A stretch of DNA of 64,000 nt from Yinghuangia seranimata (GTDB lineage Bacteria > Actinomycetota > Actinomycetes > Streptomycetales > Streptomycetaceae): positions 41,373-105,372 of the forward strand of contig NZ_JASAOI010000060.1 in NCBI RefSeq assembly GCF_029953285.1. Direction: 5' to 3'. The notes below the pieces were generated by a model. That model did not search any database and was not told the origin of the DNA. It was given only the letters and a program-made list of their open reading frames with translations. Position numbers and translations under genes: made by a program. Shown piece after piece: positions 41,997 through 52,436 of this stretch; within the stretch, counting starts at the first letter, position 1, and each line of letters opens with the position of its first letter.

Positions 41997-42443
41997 TCAC
42001 TCGGGCACCGCGCGCCCGTAGCCCGGCAGGTCGCCGTGGTCCTGCCCGTGGCGTGCCCACGTGTAGACGTGCAGTTCGAGCCCGTCGGGGTCGTGGAACA
42101 CCAGGATCCAGCCGATGCTCGCCTCGATCACCGGCGAGTGCGGCACGCCGAGCGTGTCGAGGTGCGCGGCCCACGCCTCGACGTCGGCCCGGTCGCGCAC
42201 CGCGAAGCTGACCGGGTCGAAGCCCTTGCAGCCGGCCGCCGCGTCGGGGTTCTCCCGCAGCGCGAACATCGTCTCGCCGAGGCCCGGCACGGTCGCCGCG
42301 ACACCGCGCGGCACGCCGCCCTCGTCCGGGAACTCCATGACGACGGTGAGCCCGAAGACGTCGCGGTACCACGCGAGCGACCGCGGCAGGTCGGAGACGG
42401 GGAATTTGACGTGGTGGATGCCGTCGAGGGCGGGGCGGGTCAT
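41997..42443 (-). CDS. VOC family (glyoxalase/dioxygenase fold) protein
   Basis: A 148-residue vicinal-oxygen-chelate protein: GIHHVKFPVSDLPRSLAWYRDVFGL with metal histidine at its start, and DPDGLELHVYTW with metal glutamate near the end. It could be a glyoxalase, resistance protein or dioxygenase. Perfect GGAGGTG ribosome binding site. Divergent from a TetR regulator with a shared operator-like palindrome, so it is likely the regulator's target. Confidence 0.84.
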   Translation of the reverse strand: MTRPALDGIHHVKFPVSDLPRSLAWYRDVFGLTVVMEFPDEGGVPRGVAATVPGLGETMFALRENPDAAAGCKGFDPVSFAVRDRADVEAWAAHLDTLGVPHSPVIEASIGWILVFHDPDGLELHVYTWARHGQDHGDLPGYGRAVPE

Positions 42444-42460
42444 GGGACACCTCCACAATC

Positions 42461-42479
42461 ACCGCAGCTATACTGCGGT
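42461..42479. promoter_or_regulatory. operator-like palindrome between VOC and TetR genes
   Basis: 7-bp perfect arms (ACCGCAG/CTGCGGT) around CTATA. The plus-strand TATACT (42469-42474) could be a -10 box, and the other strand reads TATAGC at the same place. A TetR dimer here would block both promoters. Confidence 0.7.
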
Positions 42480-42493
42480 CAATTGCTTCTAGG

Positions 42494-43144
42494 ATGCTCC
42501 CTGTGACCGAACCCGTCAAGCGCCGCTACCAGTCCGACAAGCGCGCCGCGGCCGCCGCCCTCACCCGCGCCCGCATCCGCGACGCCGCCGCGCGGCTCTT
42601 CACCGAACAGGGCTACGCCGCCACCACGCTGCGCCAGGTCGCCGCGACGGCGGGCGTCGGCGAACGCACCCTCTACGACGCGTTCCCCGGCAAGGCCGCG
42701 CTGTTCGCACACACCCTCGGCGTCGCCGTCGTCGGCGACGAACAGCCCGTACCGGTCGCCGACCGCCCCGAGGTCCGCGCCACCCAGGACGAGCCCGACC
42801 CGCGGGCCGCGATCGCCCGGACGGTCGACTACACCGCCGAACTCCTGGAACGCGCCGGGGACCTGATCATGGTCAGTGTCGAGGCGGCGGGCGCCGACCC
42901 CGACATGCGCGCGACCGCCGACGCGGGCGCCGCCGCCACCCACGCCGTCCACCTCGAACTCACCCGCGGCCTGCACGCGCGGGGCGCGCTGCGCCCGGAC
43001 CTGGACGCCGTCGCCGCCGCCGACATCCTGTTCGCGCTCGCCTCACCGCACGTCTTCCAGCTGCTCCGCCGACTCCGGGGCTGGTCCCCGGAGCGGTACC
43101 GCGCCTGGTTGCGCGACACCCTCGTCCGCGAACTCCTCGCCTGA
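42494..43144 (+). CDS. TetR family transcriptional regulator
   Basis: A 216-residue regulator with an N-terminal helix-turn-helix: RIRDAAARLFTEQGYAATTLRQVAATAGVGERTLYDAFPGKAAL (about 27-70). A C-terminal ligand-binding/dimer domain follows. The start may be ATG 42494 or GTG 42503; the leader would be very short from the TATACT box. Probably autoregulates and controls the VOC gene. Confidence 0.87.
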   Translation: MLPVTEPVKRRYQSDKRAAAAALTRARIRDAAARLFTEQGYAATTLRQVAATAGVGERTLYDAFPGKAALFAHTLGVAVVGDEQPVPVADRPEVRATQDEPDPRAAIARTVDYTAELLERAGDLIMVSVEAAGADPDMRATADAGAAATHAVHLELTRGLHARGALRPDLDAVAAADILFALASPHVFQLLRRLRGWSPERYRAWLRDTLVRELLA

Positions 43145-43166
43145 CCGCAACGTCGCGGACACGCAC

Positions 43167-43216
43167 AACGCGGCAGGGGCCGCACCGCCCGAAGGCGGTG
43201 CGGCCCCTGCCGCGTT
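43167..43216. terminator. bidirectional terminator between tetR and secA
   Basis: Perfect 23-bp stem (43167-43189 with 43194-43216) and CGAA tetraloop between convergent genes. Confidence 0.9.
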
Positions 43217-43229
43217 CACGACTCTCGCG

Positions 43230-45989
<2,760 letters not shown>

Positions 45990-46128
45990 GCTGTGTGAGC
46001 TCCTTGCCGGACGGCGCCCGCCCGCGGTCCGCGGTCGGCACGGCGGGGCCCGTCCCGCCGATGGGCCCATGGTATGCGAGGACGCAACCGTCGGGGAGGC
46101 GTGCTTCGGCCGGTGGAGAATGTGCCGC

Positions 46129-46680
46129 ATGGAACCCGTGGAGATCGCCGCCGGAAAGTACCAGCTGCGCCCGTGGACGGAGCGCGACGTCGACGCCGCG
46201 CGGGTCGCGCTGACCGACCCCGAGATCATGCGCTGGCGGGCACCACGCCCACCGGGCGAGCAGCATCCGGGCCCCGAGGAGTGGCTGACCAGGCGGATCG
46301 GCTTCTGGGCCGAGGGCATACACGCGTGCTTCATCGTCATGGACGCGGTCAGCGGCGAGGTGCTCGGGGACGTGAGCGTGCAGCACATCGACCGCACCTG
46401 TCACACCGCCGAGATCGGCTACTGGGTGATGCCCAAGGCGCGCGGCGCCGGAGTCGCCACGGAGGCGGCCAAGATCGCGTCCCGCTGGGCGTTCGGGGCG
46501 CTGGGGCTGCACCGCCTCACCCTCGTGCACGCGGTCGGGAACCCGGGGTCGTGCAGGGTCGCGCAACGCGCCGGATTTGCACTCGAAGGCGTGATGCGCG
46601 AGGCGTCCCCGAACCGGGACGGCATCGGTTACCACGACGAGCACCTGCACGCGCTGATCGTGACCGACCCCGTGCCGTGA
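46129..46680 (+). CDS. GNAT family N-acetyltransferase
   Basis: A 183-residue acetyltransferase of the RimJ/RimL type. Acetyl-CoA site: [17 protein letters not shown] with R-G-x-G-x-A; a late [14 protein letters not shown] segment is typical. Substrate unknown. Divergent from secA with a 139-base spacer; ATG 46129 has GGAG ten bases upstream. Confidence 0.85.
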   Translation: MEPVEIAAGKYQLRPWTERDVDAARVALTDPEIMRWRAPRPPGEQHPGPEEWLTRRIGFWAEGIHACFIVMDAVSGEVLGDVSVQHIDRTCHTAEIGYWVMPKARGAGVATEAAKIASRWAFGALGLHRLTLVHAVGNPGSCRVAQRAGFALEGVMREASPNRDGIGYHDEHLHALIVTDPVP

Positions 46681-46773
46681 CCCGGACGACCCGGGTGATC
46701 CGCCCGGTTCACCCGGTGATCCACCTGTGTGTTCACCCCATCGGAGTCGAACTTCTGTTCTAAGGTGCGTCGT

Positions 46774-47997
46774 ATGAGTACGCCCGCCGTCCCGGCCCCC
46801 GCCCGCTCCACCGGCTCCGCCCTCACGCTCACGTCGGACGACGCCCGCCGCGTCGTGCTGCGCGCGCAGGGCGTGCTCGGCGTCCCCGAGCGGCGGGCCG
46901 GCGTCGCGGGCGTACTCGACCGCCTCGGCGCGGTCCAGCTCGACACCATCTCCACGCTCGCCCGCTCGCACGAGCTGGTCCCCTACGCCCGGCTCGGCGC
47001 GATAGGGCGGTCCGCGATCGAGGACGCCTACTGGTCCGGCGACGACGCGTTCGAGTACTGGTCGCACGCGGCCTGCGTCCTGCCGATGTCCGCGTGGCCG
47101 CACTTCGCCTTCCGGCGCCGCCACTACCGCAAGCGCGGGCGCCTGTGGGGCGGCCACCCTGTCTCGGACGAGGCGCACGCGACCGTCCTGGACCGGCTGC
47201 GCGCCGAGGGCCCGCTGACCGCGACGGAACTGGGCGGGGCCAAGAACAAGGGCGAGTGGTGGGACTGGAGCGACACCAAGATCGCCGTCGAGCGCGCCCT
47301 CGCGTTCGGCGACGTGGTGTGCGTGCGCCGCCGCGGCTGGAAGCGCGTCTACGACCTGCCCGAACGCGCCATCCCCGCACAGCACTTCGAGACCGACGCG
47401 GGCGACGACGCCTGTGTGCGGGAGCTCGTCGTGCTCGCCGCCCGGCAGCTGGGCGTCGCCACGACCGCCGACCTGGTGGACCAGTACCGGCTCACCCGCG
47501 CCCAGGTCGAGGAGGCGCTGCCCGACGCGGGACTGGTGCCGGTCGCCGTCGAGGGCTGGGGGCCGGCCGGCGACGGGCCGCTGCCGGCCTGGGCGCACCC
47601 GGACGCGCTGGCCACACCTCCCAAGGGCCGACACCGGACGACGCTGCTGTCGCCGTTCGACTCGCTCGTGTGGGACCGGCCGCGCACCGCGCGGGTCTTC
47701 GGGTTCACCCACCGGCTGGAGGCGTACGTGCCGAAGGCCCGGCGCGAGCACGGCTACTTCGTGATGCCCCTGCTCGCCGGCGGCCGGCTGATCGGCCGGG
47801 TCGACCCCGCGCGCGAGGGCCGCACGCTCGTCGCCCGCCAGCTCTCCTTCGAGTCGCCGCGCGTCTCGGAGAAGGCGCTGGACGCGATGGCGGCGGCGCT
47901 GCGCGAGGCCGCCGCGTGGGTCGGCTGCGACAGCGTCCGCCTGGAGAAGGTCGCACCCGAAACGGTGCGGCCGCGACTGGCGGCGCTGCTCGGGTGA
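46774..47997 (+). CDS. winged-helix DNA glycosylase-like protein (AlkX/YcaQ type)
   Basis: A 407-residue HTH_42 (DUF1006) superfamily protein. The family's active-site motif reads GAVQLDTIS with Q55 and D57, i.e. the QxD form of AlkX/YcaQ rather than the QxQ of AlkZ. These enzymes unhook interstrand DNA crosslinks by excising alkylated bases. Tandem winged helices follow (to about 230), then the beta-barrel (FDSLVWDRPR...). A self-resistance role is typical only when beside a biosynthetic cluster; none is here. Confidence 0.85.
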   Translation: MSTPAVPAPARSTGSALTLTSDDARRVVLRAQGVLGVPERRAGVAGVLDRLGAVQLDTISTLARSHELVPYARLGAIGRSAIEDAYWSGDDAFEYWSHAACVLPMSAWPHFAFRRRHYRKRGRLWGGHPVSDEAHATVLDRLRAEGPLTATELGGAKNKGEWWDWSDTKIAVERALAFGDVVCVRRRGWKRVYDLPERAIPAQHFETDAGDDACVRELVVLAARQLGVATTADLVDQYRLTRAQVEEALPDAGLVPVAVEGWGPAGDGPLPAWAHPDALATPPKGRHRTTLLSPFDSLVWDRPRTARVFGFTHRLEAYVPKARREHGYFVMPLLAGGRLIGRVDPAREGRTLVARQLSFESPRVSEKALDAMAAALREAAAWVGCDSVRLEKVAPETVRPRLAALLG

Positions 47998-48054
47998 CCG
48001 GCCCGGCGCGGTCCGCCGGCGCGCCGGTCAGCCGGTCCGCAGCCGCTCAGCCGC

Positions 48055-48852
48055 TCAGTGGATCTCGAGGATCTTCTCGCGCACCGCGTACACCACCGCT
48101 TCCATCCGGGAGTGCAGCTGCAGCTTCTCCAGGATGTTGCGCACGTGGTTCTTCACGGTGTTCTCGCTGATGAAAAGGATCTTCGCGATGTCCCGGTTGT
48201 TCTTGCCGGTGGCGACGAGCCGCAGCACCTCGATCTCGCGGTCGGTCAGCCGCGGCGCCGGGACGAGGCGGCGCTCGTCGTCGCGCTGGATCATCGACTT
48301 GAACTCGGTCAGCAGCTTGGCCGCCATCGACGGGCTGATCTGCGACTGGCCGTCGGCGACCGCGCGGATCGCGGTGGCCACCTCGTCGGTCGATATCTCC
48401 TTGAGCAGGTAGCCCGTCGCGCCGGCCTTGATCGCGTCGTAGAGGTCGGCCTCGTCGTCGCTCATCGTCAGCATGATGATGCGCGCGCTCGGCGCCACCT
48501 CCTTGATGGCGGTGCACGCCTCGATGCCGCCGCGCCGCGGCATCCGCACGTCCAGCAGCACGATGTCCGGCAGCAGGTCCTGCGCGGCCTCGACCGCCTC
48601 GGCGCCGTCCCCCGCCTCCCCGACCACCTCGATGTCCGGCTCCGCCGCAAGGACGATCTCCAGGCCGCGGCGGAACAGCGCGTGGTCGTCGACGACCAGC
48701 ACCCTGATCGGCTCCCGGTCCTGCGGATCGTCCGCGCCATACGGCCGCGGTGCCGGGACCTGGTGTCCTCCCACCGTGTCTTCCCCCTCGGTCGGCCCGG
48801 TGTCGATCATCCCTCGGTCGTGCATCGGCACGCTCCGTATCCGATCCAGCAT
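48055..48852 (-). CDS. orphan NarL/LuxR-type response regulator
   Basis: About 265 residues. REC domain from 48: VLVVDDHALFRRGL, with phospho-acceptor Asp101 in IVLLDVRMPRRGG and T/S and K sites (LTMSD, YLLKEIS). LuxR helix-turn-helix at about 200-260 (LTDREIEVLRLVATGKNNRDIAKILFISENTVKNH). No histidine kinase is adjacent. Starts at 48852, 48825 or 48810 are possible. It sits just downstream of hpf. Confidence 0.88.
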   Translation of the reverse strand: MLDRIRSVPMHDRGMIDTGPTEGEDTVGGHQVPAPRPYGADDPQDREPIRVLVVDDHALFRRGLEIVLAAEPDIEVVGEAGDGAEAVEAAQDLLPDIVLLDVRMPRRGGIEACTAIKEVAPSARIIMLTMSDDEADLYDAIKAGATGYLLKEISTDEVATAIRAVADGQSQISPSMAAKLLTEFKSMIQRDDERRLVPAPRLTDREIEVLRLVATGKNNRDIAKILFISENTVKNHVRNILEKLQLHSRMEAVVYAVREKILEIH

Positions 48853-48875
48853 CGCATGTCATCGACACGCACGCA

Positions 48876-48918
48876 GCCCGCCGCCTCGAACCGGTCGAGG
48901 CCGGTCGAGGCGGCGGGC
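48876..48918 (-). terminator. hpf terminator
   Basis: 14-bp perfect stem (48876-48889 with 48905-48918) with a 15-base loop, about 28 bases after the hpf stop. Confidence 0.8.
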
Positions 48919-48945
48919 CGCGTGCGGCGTCACCCGCTCAACGGG

Positions 48946-49620
48946 TCACGCTTCGTCCATCTCCGTCTCGGCCTCGGCCGGACGCAGCTGGATGACGCCG
49001 TAGTCATAGCCACGACGCCGGTAGACGACGCTGGGGAGCATCGAGGTGGCGTCGACGAACAGGTAGAAGTCGTGTCCGACGAGTTCCATCTCGTACAGCG
49101 CCTGGTCCAACGCCATGGGCGGGGCGGCGTGGACCTTTTCGCGGACGACGAGCGGACCCTCGCCGTCCACCTGAATGGGGCCTTCCATGCGCTTGACGGC
49201 CACGCCGTCCAGCGCTTCGATCTCCTCGACGGTGGCCACCTGGGCACCGCCGAATCGGGCGCTCCCGTTGAGTTCCGCGGTGGCCGCACCCGTGGACATG
49301 GGGGCGTGGTGCCCCCGGTGGACGCGACGCCGGTCAGCAGTCTTGCGCAACTGTGCCTCCAGCTTTGACATCGCGAGGTCGAGCGCGGCGTACGGGTCCG
49401 TGGCTGCCGCCTCGGCCCGGACCACCGGCCCCTTGCTCCGCAGTGTGATCTCCACGCGGTCCGATCGGTCCGCGAGCCGGGGGTTGCGCTCCTTGGACAC
49501 CTCAAGGTCGATGCTGATGACCTTGCCGTCGAGCTTCCGGATCTTTTCCAGCTTCTCGACGCTGTGCTTGCGGAACCGCTCGGGCACCTCGGTCTTGCGG
49601 CCCTTGACGACAATGTCCAC
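48946..49620 (-). CDS. hpf: ribosome hibernation promoting factor, long form
   Basis: A 224-residue long HPF that promotes 100S dimers in stationary phase. N-terminal HPF/RaiA domain (1-100: VDIVVKGRKTEVPERFRKH, NPYAALDLA-like DPYAALDLAMSKLEAQLRK) and the C-terminal dimerisation domain (PLVVREK, QALYEMELVGHDFYLFVDATS, VVYRRRGYDYGVIQL). The GTG at 49620 with GGAG six bases upstream was preferred to ATGs at 49632 and 49644. Its 5' part overlaps the 3' end of comF. Confidence 0.92.
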   Translation of the reverse strand: MDIVVKGRKTEVPERFRKHSVEKLEKIRKLDGKVISIDLEVSKERNPRLADRSDRVEITLRSKGPVVRAEAAATDPYAALDLAMSKLEAQLRKTADRRRVHRGHHAPMSTGAATAELNGSARFGGAQVATVEEIEALDGVAVKRMEGPIQVDGEGPLVVREKVHAAPPMALDQALYEMELVGHDFYLFVDATSMLPSVVYRRRGYDYGVIQLRPAEAETEMDEA

Positions 49621-50482
49621 GCAGAACTCCATCCATCGCGCCACGCCGGTGGGGCGGTCCGCCCGTCCGGCCGAGCTGGTCTCCGGCCTCGTGCGCCATG
49701 GCCGGTCGGCGCATGGCCCGGTGGCCCGGGCCCGGCCGGGGGTGCCGGGGAGTCGCGGCCACGACGGCCGCTCCGGTCACCCTCGCTCCCGCGGACTCGA
49801 CCGCACGGGCCGCCTCCGCGAGACTCGCTCCGGTGGTCACGAGATCGTCGACGATCACCACACTAATGCCCGTAAATAGGGGTGCCAACCTGCGGGAAAC
49901 ACCCAGTGCTCCCGTGACGTTCACCGCCCGTTCACGGGCCGAAAGGCCTGCCTGGTCGGCCACCTGACGGGTATGCCGGAGGGCCGGTACCACCTGTGCG
50001 GCGACACCCCTCCGGCGCAGCTCCGCGGCCGCCTGCCGGGCCAGCGCACCGGTCGCGTCCCACCCTCGGGCGCGGATCGCGCGGCGGGTGGACGGCACCG
50101 GGACGAGGACCGCGCGCGGCCCCGGGCCCAGGGCCGCGACACACCCGGCGAGCGCGATCCCGAGAGGACGCGCGGCCGCGTGGGCGCCGTACTCCTTGTG
50201 GGCGATCAGGACCGCCCGCACCGGGCCCTCGTACGGCGCGGCCGCGAACACCGCGCCCGGGAACCCGGCGGGCGCCGGGTCCGGCCGCACCGGCCGCGGC
50301 CCGCGCCGCAGCGGCACGTGGCATCCGGCGCACAGCACGGCGCCCCGGACACCGCACCCCGCGCACCGGCCGGGCAGCACCAGGTCGACCCACGCCGACG
50401 CGAGTCGGCGCAGCGGACCCGGCCGCGGTCGCCGCTCTGGGTGCTGCCCGGAGCCGTGGGTGGAGTGATGGACGTGCCGCAT
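49502..50482 (-). CDS. ComF family phosphoribosyltransferase-like protein
   Basis: About 326 residues. A CxxC-CxxC zinc ribbon (RCAGCGVRGAVLCAGC, around 40-55) precedes a PRTase fold with the PRPP loop VVIVDDLVTTGASLAEA. Beyond about residue 250 the frame continues without family similarity and runs 119 bases into hpf before a stop. The overlap seems to be a lost stop codon or a real nested end. Family role is DNA uptake in competent species; in actinomycetes it is unknown. Confidence 0.78.
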   Translation of the reverse strand: MRHVHHSTHGSGQHPERRPRPGPLRRLASAWVDLVLPGRCAGCGVRGAVLCAGCHVPLRRGPRPVRPDPAPAGFPGAVFAAAPYEGPVRAVLIAHKEYGAHAAARPLGIALAGCVAALGPGPRAVLVPVPSTRRAIRARGWDATGALARQAAAELRRRGVAAQVVPALRHTRQVADQAGLSARERAVNVTGALGVSRRLAPLFTGISVVIVDDLVTTGASLAEAARAVESAGARVTGAAVVAATPRHPRPGPGHRAMRRPAMAHEAGDQLGRTGGPPHRRGAMDGVLRGHCRQGPQDRGARAVPQAQRREAGKDPEARRQGHQHRP

Positions 50483-50642
50483 GGGTCCACGGTGCGCCAC
50501 GGACGCCGGGTGTGCCCGGTTTTCCGGGATTCGCCACTCCGAATACAGCGGATCGGGTATACGGCCGCGGCCTCGGTTCGAACATCGAACGGGGCGGACC
50601 CGGCGCAGAGCCGGGGCCGCCCGGCGCGCGGATCAGCCCGGA

Positions 50643-52436
50643 TCAGCCCGGATAAGCCGGGTACGAGCCCAGCGTGACCTGCCGCCAGTTGTTCCCCGGC
50701 TCAAGGCGGAAAACGCTGTTGTTGTCGATGTTCGCGAGCAGCGGCTGGTCCGCGCCGTCCGGCGCGGCCACCCGGACCATGCCGGCGATGGCCGCGACGG
50801 CGGTCGGGTTGCCGCCGTCGACGTCGACGTACTGCGGCTGCATCGAGCCCCGGTCCTGCGTCCCCAGCACCACCAGCCGCGACGTGCCGTTCCACGACAC
50901 GGACTTGGCGTCGGCGAGGTCGGGAATGGGCGCCCGGAGCCCGGTGATCGTCACCTTGATGTCGTGCGACGGGCTGCCGGTGCTGGTCACGATGCCGACG
51001 TAGAGGAACTGGCCGCCGGTGGTCAGGAGCGCGACCCGGGTGCCGTCGGGCGAGACCCGGATGTCGGTCACCTTGCTGCCGAGCCCCTCGATGTTGATGG
51101 GGACCTTCATCTTCTCGTCGGGCGTGGCGCCGATCCACACCACGTCCGAGGTGCCGTGGTCCTTCGACTCCTCCAGGACCCACACGCCCTTGTCACCCCA
51201 GCTGGGGCTGCGGAACGTATGGCCCGGAGCGGCCTGCGCCAGCGTCGTCAGCACGCCGGTGTCGACGTTCCCGACGAGCAGCTTCTCCTCGGTCCCGTCG
51301 ACCGCGGCGATCTGCGGCTGGCTGCCGCGGGAGACGGCGATCTGGCTGAACATCTGGGAGCCGTCGCCGAGCGCGCCGCCGAGCTTCTCGGGACTCGCCC
51401 GGTCGATGCGCAGCCGCCACACGTCGCGGTGCGACTGGCCGATGAAGTAGCCGTCGACGGGTGCCGTGGGCGTCGCGGCGTCGTACGTCTGCGCCGAGGT
51501 CCGGAACTGGACGCACAGCGTGCCCTGCCGGTCGGTCAGCTCGACGGACTCGACCTTGGCGACCTGGCGGAGCGTGTACAGCATCTGCGTCGCCATCTTC
51601 GGGCACTCGGCCATGGCGACGGCCCGCGGCTCGTCGGTCAGCTGGATGTGCACCGCGTTGTCGTCGTCCACCGAGACGGTGTGGTCGAGGATGGCGGTGC
51701 GGGACGGGACCGCAGGGAACATCGTCTCGACCGCGGGCTCGATGTTCTGCGTCGGGCCCACCAGCAGCTGCTTGGCGAGCGTGGTCATCAGCGAGACCCG
51801 GCTGCGCAGGTAGATGGGGTCGGGCACCAGGCGGTCCGACGTCTTGGAGAACCAGTACAGGTTCACCGAGGTGTAGATGCGCCGGAAGTCGGCCTTGGAC
51901 AGCAGCACGACGTTGGGCAGCTTGTCGATGCGCCACTGCCCGTCGCCGCCGCGCAGCAGCTCGAAGTGGTAGTCGCGGACCTCGGACTTGATCGGCTGGT
52001 ACGTGTTGTCGCCGGCGACCTCGGCGACCAGCTTGCCGTTCACGGCCACCGAGATCATGTTCGTCTCGGGCGGCGAGGACGCCGGGGTGTTCGCGCGCGG
52101 GGACGACTCGATGACCTTGACGCCGACCGGCTGCCAGGCGTTGGCCGTCGCGGGGGTGAGGTACTTGCGGGCCGTCGCGTAGTCCGGCTCGTCGCTGGTG
52201 ACCGCCTCCAGGAAGCCCTCCACCAGCGCGGTGGGCTTCTCGTCCTGCTGCGGCGGCACGCCGAAGACCCGGACCTGCTGCTCGTCGGCCTTCTCGGCGG
52301 CGTCGTCGCGCGTGGCGTCCTGCACCTTGCCGTGGCTCGGCATCGAGGCGCAGCCGCCGAGCACGCACAGGATCCACAGGACGGCGAGCGCGCGGAGAAC
52401 GCGGCGCGTTCCCACCGCGCTTCGGGTTCGGGTCAC
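50643..52436 (-). CDS. lpqB: lipoprotein LpqB
   Basis: A 597-residue lipoprotein partner of the MtrAB system. The N-terminus has a basic region, hydrophobic helix and lipobox VLGGC with the lipidated Cys29. A GerMN domain follows (about 155-290), then a beta-propeller (about 330-590). It is thought to tune MtrB signalling at the membrane. GTG 52436 overlaps the mtrB TGA by 4 bp. Confidence 0.93.
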   Translation of the reverse strand: MTRTRSAVGTRRVLRALAVLWILCVLGGCASMPSHGKVQDATRDDAAEKADEQQVRVFGVPPQQDEKPTALVEGFLEAVTSDEPDYATARKYLTPATANAWQPVGVKVIESSPRANTPASSPPETNMISVAVNGKLVAEVAGDNTYQPIKSEVRDYHFELLRGGDGQWRIDKLPNVVLLSKADFRRIYTSVNLYWFSKTSDRLVPDPIYLRSRVSLMTTLAKQLLVGPTQNIEPAVETMFPAVPSRTAILDHTVSVDDDNAVHIQLTDEPRAVAMAECPKMATQMLYTLRQVAKVESVELTDRQGTLCVQFRTSAQTYDAATPTAPVDGYFIGQSHRDVWRLRIDRASPEKLGGALGDGSQMFSQIAVSRGSQPQIAAVDGTEEKLLVGNVDTGVLTTLAQAAPGHTFRSPSWGDKGVWVLEESKDHGTSDVVWIGATPDEKMKVPINIEGLGSKVTDIRVSPDGTRVALLTTGGQFLYVGIVTSTGSPSHDIKVTITGLRAPIPDLADAKSVSWNGTSRLVVLGTQDRGSMQPQYVDVDGGNPTAVAAIAGMVRVAAPDGADQPLLANIDNNSVFRLEPGNNWRQVTLGSYPAYPG

